In this document: piece after piece, positions 34,057 to 44,723 of the stretch
Layout: every line of letters begins with the position of its first letter
Position numbering within the stretch: the stretch's first letter is position 1
Notes under the pieces: generated by a model
Told to the model about the DNA's origin: nothing
The model's database searches: none
What the model saw: only the letters and a program-made list of their open reading frames with translations
Made by a program: the position numbers and the translations under genes
Origin: Oscarella lobularis
Taxonomy: Eukaryota; Porifera; Homoscleromorpha; Homosclerophorida; Oscarellidae
Length of the DNA stretch: 64,000 nucleotides
NCBI RefSeq assembly: GCF_947507565.1
Contig: NC_089181.1
Location: 186,001-250,000 of the forward strand
Direction of reading: 5' to 3'

Positions 34057-34350
34057 CTTTCCTATTATCTGAGAAGCTGCGCTAGAGTGCAGACGACCAA
34101 AAGAAAAGGTAAAGCAAAGTTTATGCATGAAGATGCCAACAAACAGCGTACGATATTTTGCAAAATTATCTTGCTTTTTAATGCTATCTAGTGTTTGGAG
34201 AAATTTGTCAGAGAAAGGGCTTCGTTTTACCTATAACGTACAAGTATTCGATTATCGCTGCAGATCTCAATAGACCCTCAGTATGCAGCACTGGACTGTT
34301 GTCATGTATCGTTCAAAGACCGTCTGGGCCTAAGAGATGTCGCTAAATTA
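34057..34350. repeat. 3' flank of TIR-ARM gene, partner of 30846-31053
   Basis: Non-coding 294 bp between the TIR-ARM stop and the FIBP end. It shares most of its length with 30846-31053 and contains an extra 70-base stretch (about 34085-34160). Its right limit ACTAAATTAA coincides with the in-frame stop of FIBP on the other strand (TTA at 34348-34350). Confidence 0.65.
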
Positions 34351-35863
34351 AGAACTGTTCGGTCTATAGTATATGATTACCTCAAGAGTTTGCCTTAGGG
34401 GTGGTAGCTGGCGCGACACTTTGAGCGAAAGACGAAGAAAGCATTCGACGCTTTCTTTTTTGATTTCTTGTCCGCGACAAGGCTCGACGAACTACAGGAT
34501 TGGAGTCAGAAGAAAAAAAACAAGTTCTTGGTTAATTAAACCTTTTCAACTATGTCTGAGAAAAAATCTTTTAGGTCTTTGCTGTGGACGAGGCCCTCTC
34601 CAATCTTTAGAAGGGTTTTGAAAAAGGACTGCCAGGACCAGATGAAAAGATGGTTTTTTTACGATCTGTATGAAGCGTACCTTAACGTTGGTATCCATTA
34701 GTCTGAACTGAGACCCGGGAATGGCTTCTACAAGAAGCGGCTTCATAGCACTTGAAAAAAAAAACAGAATCAGCGAAGATTTGTAGTGAGCAAATTCAAC
34801 GCACTTTCGATATTGTTCCAATACGTCTTTGTCGCCGAGTTCTCCTTTCAGATCAGCAAGAAAGTGGAGGAACTGACGATCGAGGTCAATGCCAGGCTCG
34901 CCAGTCTGTTCATGAACTACGTGCGTATGTGTAAGGAAAGTTTGTGCCCTCCCACGAGACGCAGTGCTTTTACCTTGCATTCCGTACGTCCAATTCTGAA
35001 TCATTTCGTTGGCACAATAGATGAAATCGTCCAGAGTGAGATACGCAAGTCTAGTGGAATCAAAGTGAGAACGCAGATACTCAAAATCGCCACCTCTTTT
35101 TTCCAGTTTCAAAACGACAATCAGAAATGAATGCAAAGCAAGCATATTTCCTAGGAGAAAAGACCCATTGAGTAGCCGATTCCTTTCCCCCGGGCTCACC
35201 TAGCCAAAGACTCGGGCAGCAAGAACTCCTTGCACACATTAGCAAACAAAGATCCTTCGAGATCTTCAACAGCCCTGAAAATCCTCTTGACATTGTCAAA
35301 CTATCAAAACCAATACCCATATCCAATTAAAAGACAAATATTCTCCTCACTTGACGCCGACAGCTTCTTATAGGAATTCGAGTCTTTTCGCTCACGTCAT
35401 CGAGATCTTTTCGATTTCGCGACGTCAACTTCTTACCAATAAACTCCCGTATAACGGCAGCATCATACGAATAGTATCTAATTAAATAATTAATTAAATT
35501 AGACTAATTGATCACTTTTTTGTCTACTTTCTCAGAAGCATTTGACGCGATTCGGGCGCGATCTGGAATATCGTCTGCGTTTCGAGTTTGGACGGATGTT
35601 GGAGATATTGCTCGAGCATGGCAAACGTGCTGAACTGCTGTATGGTGTCCAGCAGTAGAATGTGATCAGAAACCTCCGGTTCTGATTCCTTGCCTTTCCT
35701 GGCCTCTGCGGCGTCTTTGGCTGAAAAATTAACTTTTTTTCAGGGAACTGTGCACGAGTGCTTTTTTACCGCTAAGACCGCTCAGCCATAGTGCGAAGAG
35801 AGACTCGTCCACGACTATGGGATCACTAACGAAGACGCTGAGCTCGGCTCGTACTTCAGGCAT
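34348..35863 (-). CDS. FIBP: FGF1 intracellular-binding protein (FIBP), C-terminus possibly altered
   Basis: Cytosolic/nuclear alpha-helical protein known to bind internalised FGF1 in vertebrates; the ancestral role is unclear. The start ATG at 35863 gives MPEVRAELSVFVSDPIVVDE, then LFALWLSGLS. Later exons give LLDTIQQFSTFAMLEQYL, IFQIAPESRQ, YYSYDAAVIREFIGKKL, KDLDDVSEKT, SCRRQFDNVKRIFRAVED, FISDCRFETGKKR, LAYLTLDDFIYCANEMIQN, then FFKTLLKIGEGLVHSKDL and FVEPCRGQE. All of these follow human FIBP in order. The last coding exon reads through RQTLE into a short VIIYYRPNSS tail and a stop at 34348-34350. The usual final 20 residues (Trp/Leu-rich helix) are not visible. Either a last exon is missed or the tail was replaced. 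Introns with GTGGCG-type donors occur. Confidence 0.88.
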
Positions 35864-35913
35864 TCCTTTTAGCGCGCGTCCACTACGAACAACTTCGTTC
35901 TTTCGTTCGTAGA
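35864..35913. promoter_or_regulatory. Minimal bidirectional promoter FIBP / symplekin
   Basis: Only 50 bp separate the two divergent ATGs, including a palindrome-like TTCTTTCGTTCGT stretch. Transcription in both directions must start here or inside the opposing first exons. Confidence 0.45.
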
Positions 35914-36291
35914 ATGACGACAGAAGAAAGGGTGAGCCTCTTTTCGACGTAACTTGCATTCTCCTTTTGAGCACGAATCGCTGCAGGTCGTCGAAGAGCT
36001 AAATCGAGCTCAACTGAGCGAAAAGGACGCGAAACTAACGTCTTTGCGTCAAGTAAGCGAAAAAACAGCAACAAAGCTAAAGGAGGCTCATCGAAGCGAA
36101 TTTCTCGCAGGTTCAAGAACTCATCTTGAACAGAGAACCGACTCTATTGCCGAAATTCGTCGAGGCACGACTCACCAAATCGGAAATATTGCATAATAAA
36201 AAATATACATTTTAGGAAGTGTTGTCGTATCAACACGATCGTTCTGCGGACGTGCGGAAATTCGTAGCCATTTTTATAGAGGATGTCGGGT

Positions 36292-36322
<31 letters not shown>

Positions 36323-39300
36323 TATTTACGGATACGTTGCGCGTTTTTAGGAAAAAGAATAGCGAATTAGTTTTCAAATTGGTGCCGGCTCTCTCGTACA
36401 TGCTGCAGGACGAGAGTCCTGCTGTCGTGAAGCGAGTCGTTCAAACGAGCACTTTGGTCTACAAAGTGGCACTGAAGGTCAGAATATTTGGCCTATAAAA
36501 TTCCACGTTCTTCACTTTTTTTCTTTCTTCTAGCTGCTGAGCATACAGGGTGGTGCCAGTGCTGTGCTGTTTGATTTGTGGAAAGTTGGTGGTGTTACGT
36601 TTGCGTGTGTATCCTAAATTTATTGTCTCTTTTGAGGGATTGAGCGAAATAAAGAAACGGATTATGGATCTGATCAGTTCTTCCAATGACGGGTAAATAA
36701 CAGATGTGTCATTAAAGCTCTCCTTTGACGCATTTCCCAAATAGCATTCGGACCATGGTGGTGAAATTCATGGAGATGATAATCATCGTTTTCTCCAGAA
36801 AATCGGAGGTCAGTCATCTTCTCAATTCTTTATCAGAGACACAGCGCATTCCTCTTTCTCACAGCTATCTGATTTGCCAAAGAATCCAGAGCTTGGCCTA
36901 TCCCTAGATATGGTCTCATAGCAGACGATTTTTCTCACAACGACTCCTCTCTTCACCTTCTCACTTTAGATAACACCGGATCACGAAGTCCTTCCTGTAC
37001 CTGATTTACGTGCCGAATGCGGCATGACTTTGCAATCGCTTCTCTCATTTGCTGCCACTCCTCTAATATCCAGGTTGGAACGTTGAGTCGACGAGTGAGA
37101 CTTGTCTATGGTATTTGTCTGCCTAGTATCAATCTCATGACGTGCATTGGCTGTTTGTCTAATATTGCGCGCCAGCGTCCCGCGTTTATGTCGACTGTAC
37201 TTCAGGCGTTCAAGTCGCGTTGCGGTCAGTAGATTGATTATGTGTTCTCGCTATTGACTCGTCGTCGTCTTGTAGAAAACTTTCCTGCCAGTTTTACAAA
37301 ATCTCATATAAACAGTGTCTGCAAGAGTATGAAGGTACGCGCGAAAAGAACCCATCAGCTTTGTTCTACGTTTTTCCTTAGATGCAACTTCAGTTTCTTT
37401 CCAGACATCCGTCTTCAGGTGCATATATTGATAATAGTGTCTTGATTTATTGATTGGTATCCTTAGGAGAATTTAGTGGTCTTATAGCTGACATGTTTTC
37501 TGACCTTGGCAGCATTCTTCCTGAGGTCTGTTTAGTCTGTCCGCATTGCGTAGACGTTTTCCCTATTATCTAACAGATGGAAAAGGGCAAGATGGGCTCA
37601 CTAAAGCGACCTCGGTAATTCAAGGTTTAATTCTAAATCGCGTATTAACGAGCGTTCTGTCCATTAAGATTGGACGGCTCTGCACCGAACGGAAAGAAAG
37701 CGAAGGAGGCACGTCATTATTTCGCCGCCAGATGTTGCTTCAAGTGTTCTTATTTATAAATTTTCAGGAAGTCGAAGAAGACGACGACGACGCTGGCGAT
37801 CTTTTGCCCTGTCGAACGGCGGACGAATTGGCCGAAAAACTGAACCCCCAAGTCACAGCAGAGCTAGTTTTCAAGAGCATGCTTAATTTACCTGACGAAT
37901 GCCCCCAGTCTTTTCTCCACACATTTGGGCCTGTTTCAGGTGATTAGGATGATCCGGACGATTGATCAATCATTTTTTTAAATTTTAGATGCCGGCACGA
38001 AAACGCAAGTCCAGTACGTTGCTCAGCTTTTACTAAGTCAGCTAGTGGACGCTGGTCTGGCCACCTATCCGGAAAAGGCAAAAAAAGTGAAGGCAGTCGG
38101 TCTAGGGACCGAACCCGTTGTGAGTATAAATGTATCAATAGATGTAACGTAATCATGTTGACTTTTTCGTAGACAACCACTCAAGTAGAGGAGAAAGTAT
38201 TTATCCTTATTATTATTATATTGTCGGTTATTGATTAAGTTTTGTTTTTAATCAGGAAGCGACTAGTTTTAAGGTACGTTAATTGGATGAGCGTAGAGTG
38301 GGTTACTTAATGTCTTTTGTAGCCCAAACTTCGAAAGGTCAAGCAGTTTGTGCTATCAGAAGTCACGCTACGCGGTCTGGACAAGTCCGGTCTCGACGAA
38401 CTGTCTCGAACCGCTATGAAACGATTGCTCAAAGAAGACGACAGTAAGTCGAAGAGGCATTCTATTGCGATCGATTCGAGATAGGAATTCTTTATTAGAC
38501 CGTCCCGTTGGATCGGTAGGCCTATTAATTAAATAACCAATCTCACTCTAGCATCGATACAGGATCGAACTAAATTGATTGTTGGGCTGGGCACTCGCTT
38601 CTGTTCTCCATTCAAAGAAAGTGAGGCAACGTTTTTTTTTCTATTTCTACCTAAATCTCTATTTTCGTAGTTCTTCGAAATTTTATCCTCGAGGATCTCA
38701 AGTCGCGCTACGACGTCGCCATGGCGTGGCTCTTCGAGGAATACGCTCTTCTAGAAGGATACTTCGCGAAGATTCCGACGGCGGAGGGGGCAGAAGGCTA
38801 CGACGAAATTATGGTATCGCTCCTGCTGGCCATGAAGGAGCAACTCGATCCTAAAGATCGGTAGAAAAACAAAAATCACCCACCCACCCACTGAATATAA
38901 TTTTTTTTTCTGGAAAAGATTATTCACGCGGCTATTGCTCGAGGCGCCGAGAATTCCCACGGGCGCTTTGGATGTCATTCGGTCCTACTGCAATGACGAA
39001 GTACTCTCCCTCCTTACTGCATTCGAGCAATTGTTCTTAGAGTTTCCATGAACTTAGGATCGAGTCTTACTCGGCGTCGCTACTCTACGCGATCTCATTC
39101 TGCGTCGTCCCGCCGTGCAGCATCAGTTTTTGAGCATATTGCTCGACCTGACGACGGACAAGAGAGAACAAGTGATATAGCACGTCATTGCACGCCTGTC
39201 TTCGGACATCTTGCAAAATCTTGGACGTTTAGATACGAATTCAAGCTATTCACGTCGCAAAAAAGCTTCACAGCAAGGAGTCGTTGACAATGGAAATTGA

Positions 39301-41337
39301 AGTGATACAGCAATTCGGTCGCTACTAGCAACGGGATCTTTTCTGTCTATAGGCTTTCGCTTCGTCTCAGCTTGCAAGATTGGTGAAGGAATGTCCAGCT
39401 GAAGGAGGAACCGGTGAGCAAATCTGAAAAATTTCCAACTTGCTTTTGACTCCTTTGTTTTGCCAGACTCGACTTCGTGGAACGAAGAGTCCATTCGCGT
39501 TGCTCTGTCTCTGTTTGTCGGCCTTCTCGCACTCAATCCCCAATTGATATTCGAGTAGGAAGACGCGCGACGAACTCACCCACGTCTCCGTCACATCGCG
39601 CGATTAATCTAGATTAACTCAAACCTACGTAGGCGTCTCGGCTCCAGTTAAAAGGGTCATACTTAGAGTCCTCGATCACGCCGTATGTTTCAGAAAATGA
39701 TGTCTCGTTTTTTTTTTCTTTCAACGCGTGTACGTATGCGTAGATTCGAGCCATGGGAATGCATTCTCCTCACGTTCTCCAGCTCATCGAGAACTGTCCG
39801 AACGGAGCTGAAACTCTTCTTATTCGAATTCTTCACATTTTGGTAGAGAAGGGTAAGAATGAAATGCGTTTGTTTAGTTTAGTGAAGGCAAAACCGAACT
39901 CCCCTTCCCTCTAGCTGCTCCTTCCGCTGAGATTATTCGACGAGTACGGGATTTGTACAAAAAGCGAATACAGGACGTTCGTTTTCTTGTGCCAATCGTC
40001 ACGTCTCTCGAAAAGGTCTCTTTCCGCCTTTTTCGTAACGTTCATTATAACGATTGCTTCTTGTTTTAGAGAGAAATCGTCGCGACGTTGCCCGAATTCA
40101 TTCGACAGTCTCAGGGTCTAGTGAAAGAGACTTTGAGTCGACTACTTGGAACTCATCAAGGTTGCTTTCTGAACGTTTTTTCCTTTCTCCGATGCAGAAT
40201 CAAGGAAGAGTTTAGGATCTGGAGCCGGTGTACCCAAGAGCCCCATCAATCCTAAAGAGTTGATGATTTCTCTTCATAATATTGACACGACTGACGAGTC
40301 GGCAATGAAAGCGGTGATGAAAGGTCGGTCCTCATCATCGAGAAGTTCCCTAATAAGTGTCTCTGTTGTTTTTACAGCTGTGACGCTTCTCTTTCAGGAA
40401 AGAACCATTTATAACCAAGAAGTTCTTTCCGTTGTTCTTCAACAGCTGATGGATCAATCGCCACTTCCCACTCTATTTATGCGAACGGTTGTCTTCGTTT
40501 TGACGTCGGTTGACGTTTTAGCTATGTTTGTCGTCTCTCTAGGTCATTCAGGCAAGACAGGCTTGCCCTCGGCTTATTCCGTTCATCATGAATATTCTAT
40601 CAAAACTAATATCTAAGCAGGTTACGCGAATGCGACGCAATTCTGCGTAGAGACTTTTAGCTCTGTCTTCGTCTGCAGATTTGGAAGCAGCCCAAAGTTT
40701 GGCAAGGATTTGTCAAGTGTTGCCAAGTCAGTGCAACGTCAGTCAGACTTACCCAACCATAACCTTTCTTCCCCGTCAGATGACAAAGCCCCAGTCTTTT
40801 CAAATTATGTTTCAGCTGCCTCCCAAGCAACTGGAAAGCGTCTTCGAGGTACGAATTCCTTGACCGTTATGCCCGTGGTATAGCGTTTGATCAGATCAGT
40901 CCCGATTTAAAAGAACAGGTGAAGGCTCACGTTGGCTCCTTTACGCCACATCAGGTTTTCAAAGCACGACAGCACAAAACGCGCAAGAGAGTCTTTGTCG
41001 TTACGTTTTTAGCGAGGACTCATACCGCGAGCCATTCTTCAAGTGATCGAAAAACAAGCGCCGAAGAGAAAGCGCGGCAAGCAGACAAAGAGGGCCAACG
41101 TCGCGAAAGAGGAATTGGAAGTAGACACGGAAGGAGGAAAACGTAAGAGATCTTCCAAACAGACTATCTTTTTTTTTGATTAATTAATTAATCAAAGCGG
41201 AGGATGAAGACGAAGACGCGTTGTTGACTATGGACGACAAAAAGCCCGACATCGACGCGGATACGGCAGACTTGGCTTTGGCTCCAGTCGAACCAAGTAG
41301 CGAGAATCCGGATGCAATAGAGCCAATGGAAACCTGA
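35914..41337 (+). CDS. SYMPK: Symplekin, mRNA 3'-end processing scaffold
   Basis: HEAT-repeat scaffold of the cleavage/polyadenylation and histone pre-mRNA processing machineries, and partner of the Ssu72 phosphatase and CPSF73. Exon 1 (35914-35931) MTTEER joins [10 protein letters not shown] at about 35989. Then come [50 protein letters not shown] (37.1 kb), [18 protein letters not shown] (37.9 kb) and [18 protein letters not shown] (38.7 kb). The conserved C-terminal symplekin domain follows: [19 protein letters not shown]-type (39.8 kb), [57 protein letters not shown] and [18 protein letters not shown]. The acidic/Lys-rich tail is shorter than in human and ends at 41335-41337. About 30 exons, each with a 45-80 nt intron. 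No defects seen. Confidence 0.94.
36292..36328. repeat. (TTTA)n microsatellite in symplekin intron
   Basis: About nine tandem ATTT/TTTA units just downstream of the exon encoding FIED. Simple AT-rich repeats (TTAA/ATTA runs) recur in introns elsewhere, for example 49335-49368 in CFAP36 and 59530-59563 in AP5M1. Confidence 0.85.
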
Positions 41338-41424
41338 ACTTTAAATACAGTGCCCTGCTGACGATCGCAGACACACAGAACATGCCAACTACGGTACTGT
41401 ACGCTATAAAGGGGCAATAGTCAA

Positions 41425-42184
41425 CTATTTTGTAACGGCGTAGTGGTCTTTGTTCTGCAAGAGATAGCTGGCTAGAAATCCAACGGGATCCGGCGGTCTA
41501 ACAGCCAAAAAAATAGCCACGTATAAGGAGAGAAAAGAAGTCGTACCGTTCCTTGGCGAGAGTCGTCATCCCGGCCATAAGGAGTGGAACGACGGTTCGA
41601 TCGAGATAAGCACGAGTGGACAAAGACTGAAGTTCGACTGCGGACAAATTCGCTTTTTCTAGCGCTTCTCGTTCCCCCCTCACGACTTTCTAAGGAAGAA
41701 GAACGCTATAGGCAAGGACCACGCGAAATTTGACTGACAGGAACAGGTGCCCTGACTCCGCCCACATCGCGAACATACCCTTCTTACCTCCGTTTCCTCT
41801 GTTACTCCAACCATAGGCTCTTGCGTGTTATTCGTCGTCTCGACTTTGACATCGGTTGCGGCGGTGGCTGCGGTGCCTGGCGGCTCTGATGTAGCTCGTT
41901 CTTCGTCGGCGGCGACGGCTCCGTTTGTCGGCGCCTAATCGAATGGAAAACGTCGTTTTGGAGCCGAACGCGGGCTCGGCTTACTGTCTCGTCCTGCTTC
42001 GGCGTATTTTCTGTCGGATTTGGCTCGCCGGCGACGTTCGTTGGCTGTGATTCGGATGGAGTTGGGTCCGGATTGGTCGCGATTGGCGCTTCTGCACCTT
42101 CCGACGTCGTTTCGTCTTCTAAAACGGTATCGTGGAAGCCGGATAGCGACAAGGGAACGACAAAAACCAACTCTGTTCCGACAT
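41425..42184 (-). CDS. DPY30: DPY30 histone methyltransferase complex subunit
   Basis: Core subunit of SET1/MLL H3K4 methyltransferase complexes. Its C-terminal dimerisation motif docks on ASH2L. The diagnostic DPY30 motif is split over two exons: [34 protein letters not shown], then [17 protein letters not shown]. It ends at stop 41425-41427. Upstream exons give MSEQ (ATG 42184), then a disordered acidic Ser/Thr/Pro/Glu leader ([38 protein letters not shown]) of about 80 residues. That is longer than the human leader of about 40. Exon joins: 42184-42172, about 42121-41990, about 41937-41785 and two further exons. Divergent from SNX5/6, 97 bp apart. Confidence 0.92.
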
Positions 42185-42281
42185 TTCGACTGATTTTTCG
42201 TCTAGGTAACGCACGGGCACCCTACAAACAAGCAGGGATACTGGGTTAGAATTCCCGGCTAACACAAGACCTACTGCCAAA

Positions 42282-44422
42282 ATGATGGTAAGTCGTTTGC
42301 ACACGCGGACTCACTCCCCTCCAGAAGATGTACGCGCACGTTATTTCTAGGACGGCGCGGATCATCCGGATAAGCTGGAAGGCGACTCGAAGGTGAGGTC
42401 CCCTTCATTAGCTCCGTCTCAAGCCCATCCCTTCCTCCGTGCGCTCTCAGACGACGACCGACGTCGATTTGACGGACACGACGCTCGTCGTCGACATCTC
42501 GGACGCGCTGAGCGAGCAGGACAAGGTCAAATTCACCGTCCACACAAAGGTAAGCGCAACATGCGTGGGCGTGGGAAAGGAACTCCATGTTCCCAATTCG
42601 CTTTCGCTTTCAGACGAGCTTGCCCGACTTCAAGAAGAGCGAATTTTCCGTCGTGCGTCTTCACGAGGAGTTCGTCTGGCTGCACGATCGTTATTTCGAA
42701 AACGAAGAATATGCCGGTGTTTTGGTATAGCGAAAAATAAAGCGGGGAGAGAAAGCGTATTGAATTCTCTCTTTAGATTCCGCCGGCACCACCTAGACCG
42801 GATTTCGACGAATCACGTGAAAAACTGTACAAATTGGGGCAGGGTAATTTTTTTGACGCATTCACGTCTCCCAAGCTCATATGTCTACACATAGCTGAAG
42901 GAACGTTGACAAAAGTCGAATTTCAAAAAATGAAGGCGGAGCTCGAAGCGTATAAAAAATAGAACTTGGAGTATTTATTAAATATTTCTCCCCAATAGCG
43001 AGTACCTTGCTACGTTCAAAAAGACGGTGGCCATGCACGAAGTGTTTCTGTCTCGACTCGCTGCCCACCCAAAGCTTCGAAAGGACGAGAATTTCCGAGT
43101 ATTTTTGGAGTACGAGAAAGAGGTGATTCGCATTTTTCCGTAAGAAATTCGTTAGCGAAAGATCTTCCAGTTGAACGTTCGAGGAAAAAACAAAAAGGAG
43201 AGATTTGGTTCGCTGTGGAAAGATCTGACAAAGAGCGTCGACGAGGCATTGATTTCCGGCCACAAGGTAAGCTCAATAGTTGTCTCTTCGATTGAGGGAT
43301 TGGAGAGTAAGGTTCTTGCAGGACAGCGACGAGTTTTTTGAGCACGAGAAATCGTTCTTGATTGAGTATCACAAAAGGTGAAATGCACGCGACATTTATT
43401 TATTCACTTACTAGTAGATTTATTCATGGGACATTAGAGTGAGAGAGTCGGCCAGAGTGGGATTCAAGATGACGCGATCTAAGAAAGGTGGGATATTAGA
43501 GAAGGGTTGTCATGCCTTAGCACCACTCTCTCTCTATCTCAGGTGTGGCCGATTGTCACATCGCTATTGCCGCCGGAATTTCGACGCTGGGCACAAGTGA
43601 TACACACGGCTTGAGCAAGTATGATAGTAAACAATTCAAACCTTTGAAAAATCACACCTCTTTTTTTCTTGTAGGTTTCTAAATAAGCTCTCTGATCTAT
43701 TTGAGAAGATTAGGGTAATGGTAGTCCAAAAAAACAAAGGTCCAATCGTAATGATTGTCTTAGAAACTGGAAGGTCGCGTTGCCTCTGACGAAGATCTGA
43801 AGCTGACTGATTTGTTGCGTTACTATAGTGATGATACGAAAGCCGCTAAGGTTTGTGCATCGAGAATTGAATGCGTGTGGACCTCTTTTTGACGTTTCTT
43901 TCAGGATCTTTTATACAGACGGACAAAGAGCATGGTTAATTTTGAGAATGCAAACAAGGCTCTGGAGAAGGCTCGCACCAAAGGAAAAGACATTGCGACA
44001 GTAAGAATCGGCCTCTCGAGCGCTCTGTCTGTCTTATTTTCTCACACGCAGGCCGAGTCGAATCAGCAGAAAGCCAAGGAGAAGTTTGACCATTTGTCTG
44101 AAATAGGTAAAAAAGGTATGTGAAGGAATTGCTTCCAAAAATAAACTCCTCCTCGTTTATCGTGACTCTTCTCGTTTCTATTAGAGCTGCAGGATTTCAA
44201 AACTCGCCGATTGGCTGCATTTAAGAAGGGCTTGGTAGGCGGCAGTCACCATCAGTTTCCATGGTAGCAAATTTTTTGTGCAGGTTGATCTGTCAGAACT
44301 GGAATTAAAGCACGCGCGAGTAAGCCAAATAATACAAGCTAAGGCATGAATCTCGAATTTTTCTTTCGTAGCAACAAATCAAATTGATCACGGAATTCAT
44401 GGGCATAGCGGAAAATCTTTAG
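42282..44422 (+). CDS. SNX6: Sorting nexin SNX5/SNX6-type (SNX-BAR)
   Basis: SNX-BAR subunit of the retromer/ESCPE-1 coat on endosomes, pairing with SNX1/2 and recognising cargo such as the mannose-6-phosphate receptor. Exon 1 is only MM (42282-42287). The PX domain follows: [39 protein letters not shown] and [17 protein letters not shown]. The BAR domain includes [107 protein letters not shown] and [10 protein letters not shown]. The stop is at 44420-44422. As in vertebrate SNX5/6, the PX domain has the extended loop and lacks the classic PI3P-binding pair. SNX5 and SNX6 are vertebrate duplicates, so this is probably the single ancestral gene. Confidence 0.92.
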
Positions 44423-44723
44423 GCAAATCCGCATGCACTGTAACATTTTGATGAAGTGAAGTGACGGAACATCGTTGTTAGTTTTTTTGTGTGCACGAAG
44501 GCAAGCCGCTATTTTTTTTGTTGACTGCTAATCGTTATCGTGTTGTCTTTCATTCATTATTTTCGCCTTCGAAAAATGAAACTTTGGAATGGAGCCCCTC
44601 CATTGACATCAACTTTCGTGACGTCAAGGTTTCGCGAAGATGGCGGCCTTCTCGTAAAAAGCGAAATCCCGCTTCCATCGACCGAACCGAAGCAGCAGAA
44701 GAGTCCGAGTCCCAACGCCAGTC
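44423..44723. other. Intergenic region between SNX5/6 and PP4R3
   Basis: 301 bp. An ATG-started ORF at 44491-44781 crosses into the PP4R3 start in another frame and shows no family features. Otherwise nothing recognised; presumably the SNX 3' UTR and PP4R3 promoter/5' UTR. Confidence 0.5.
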
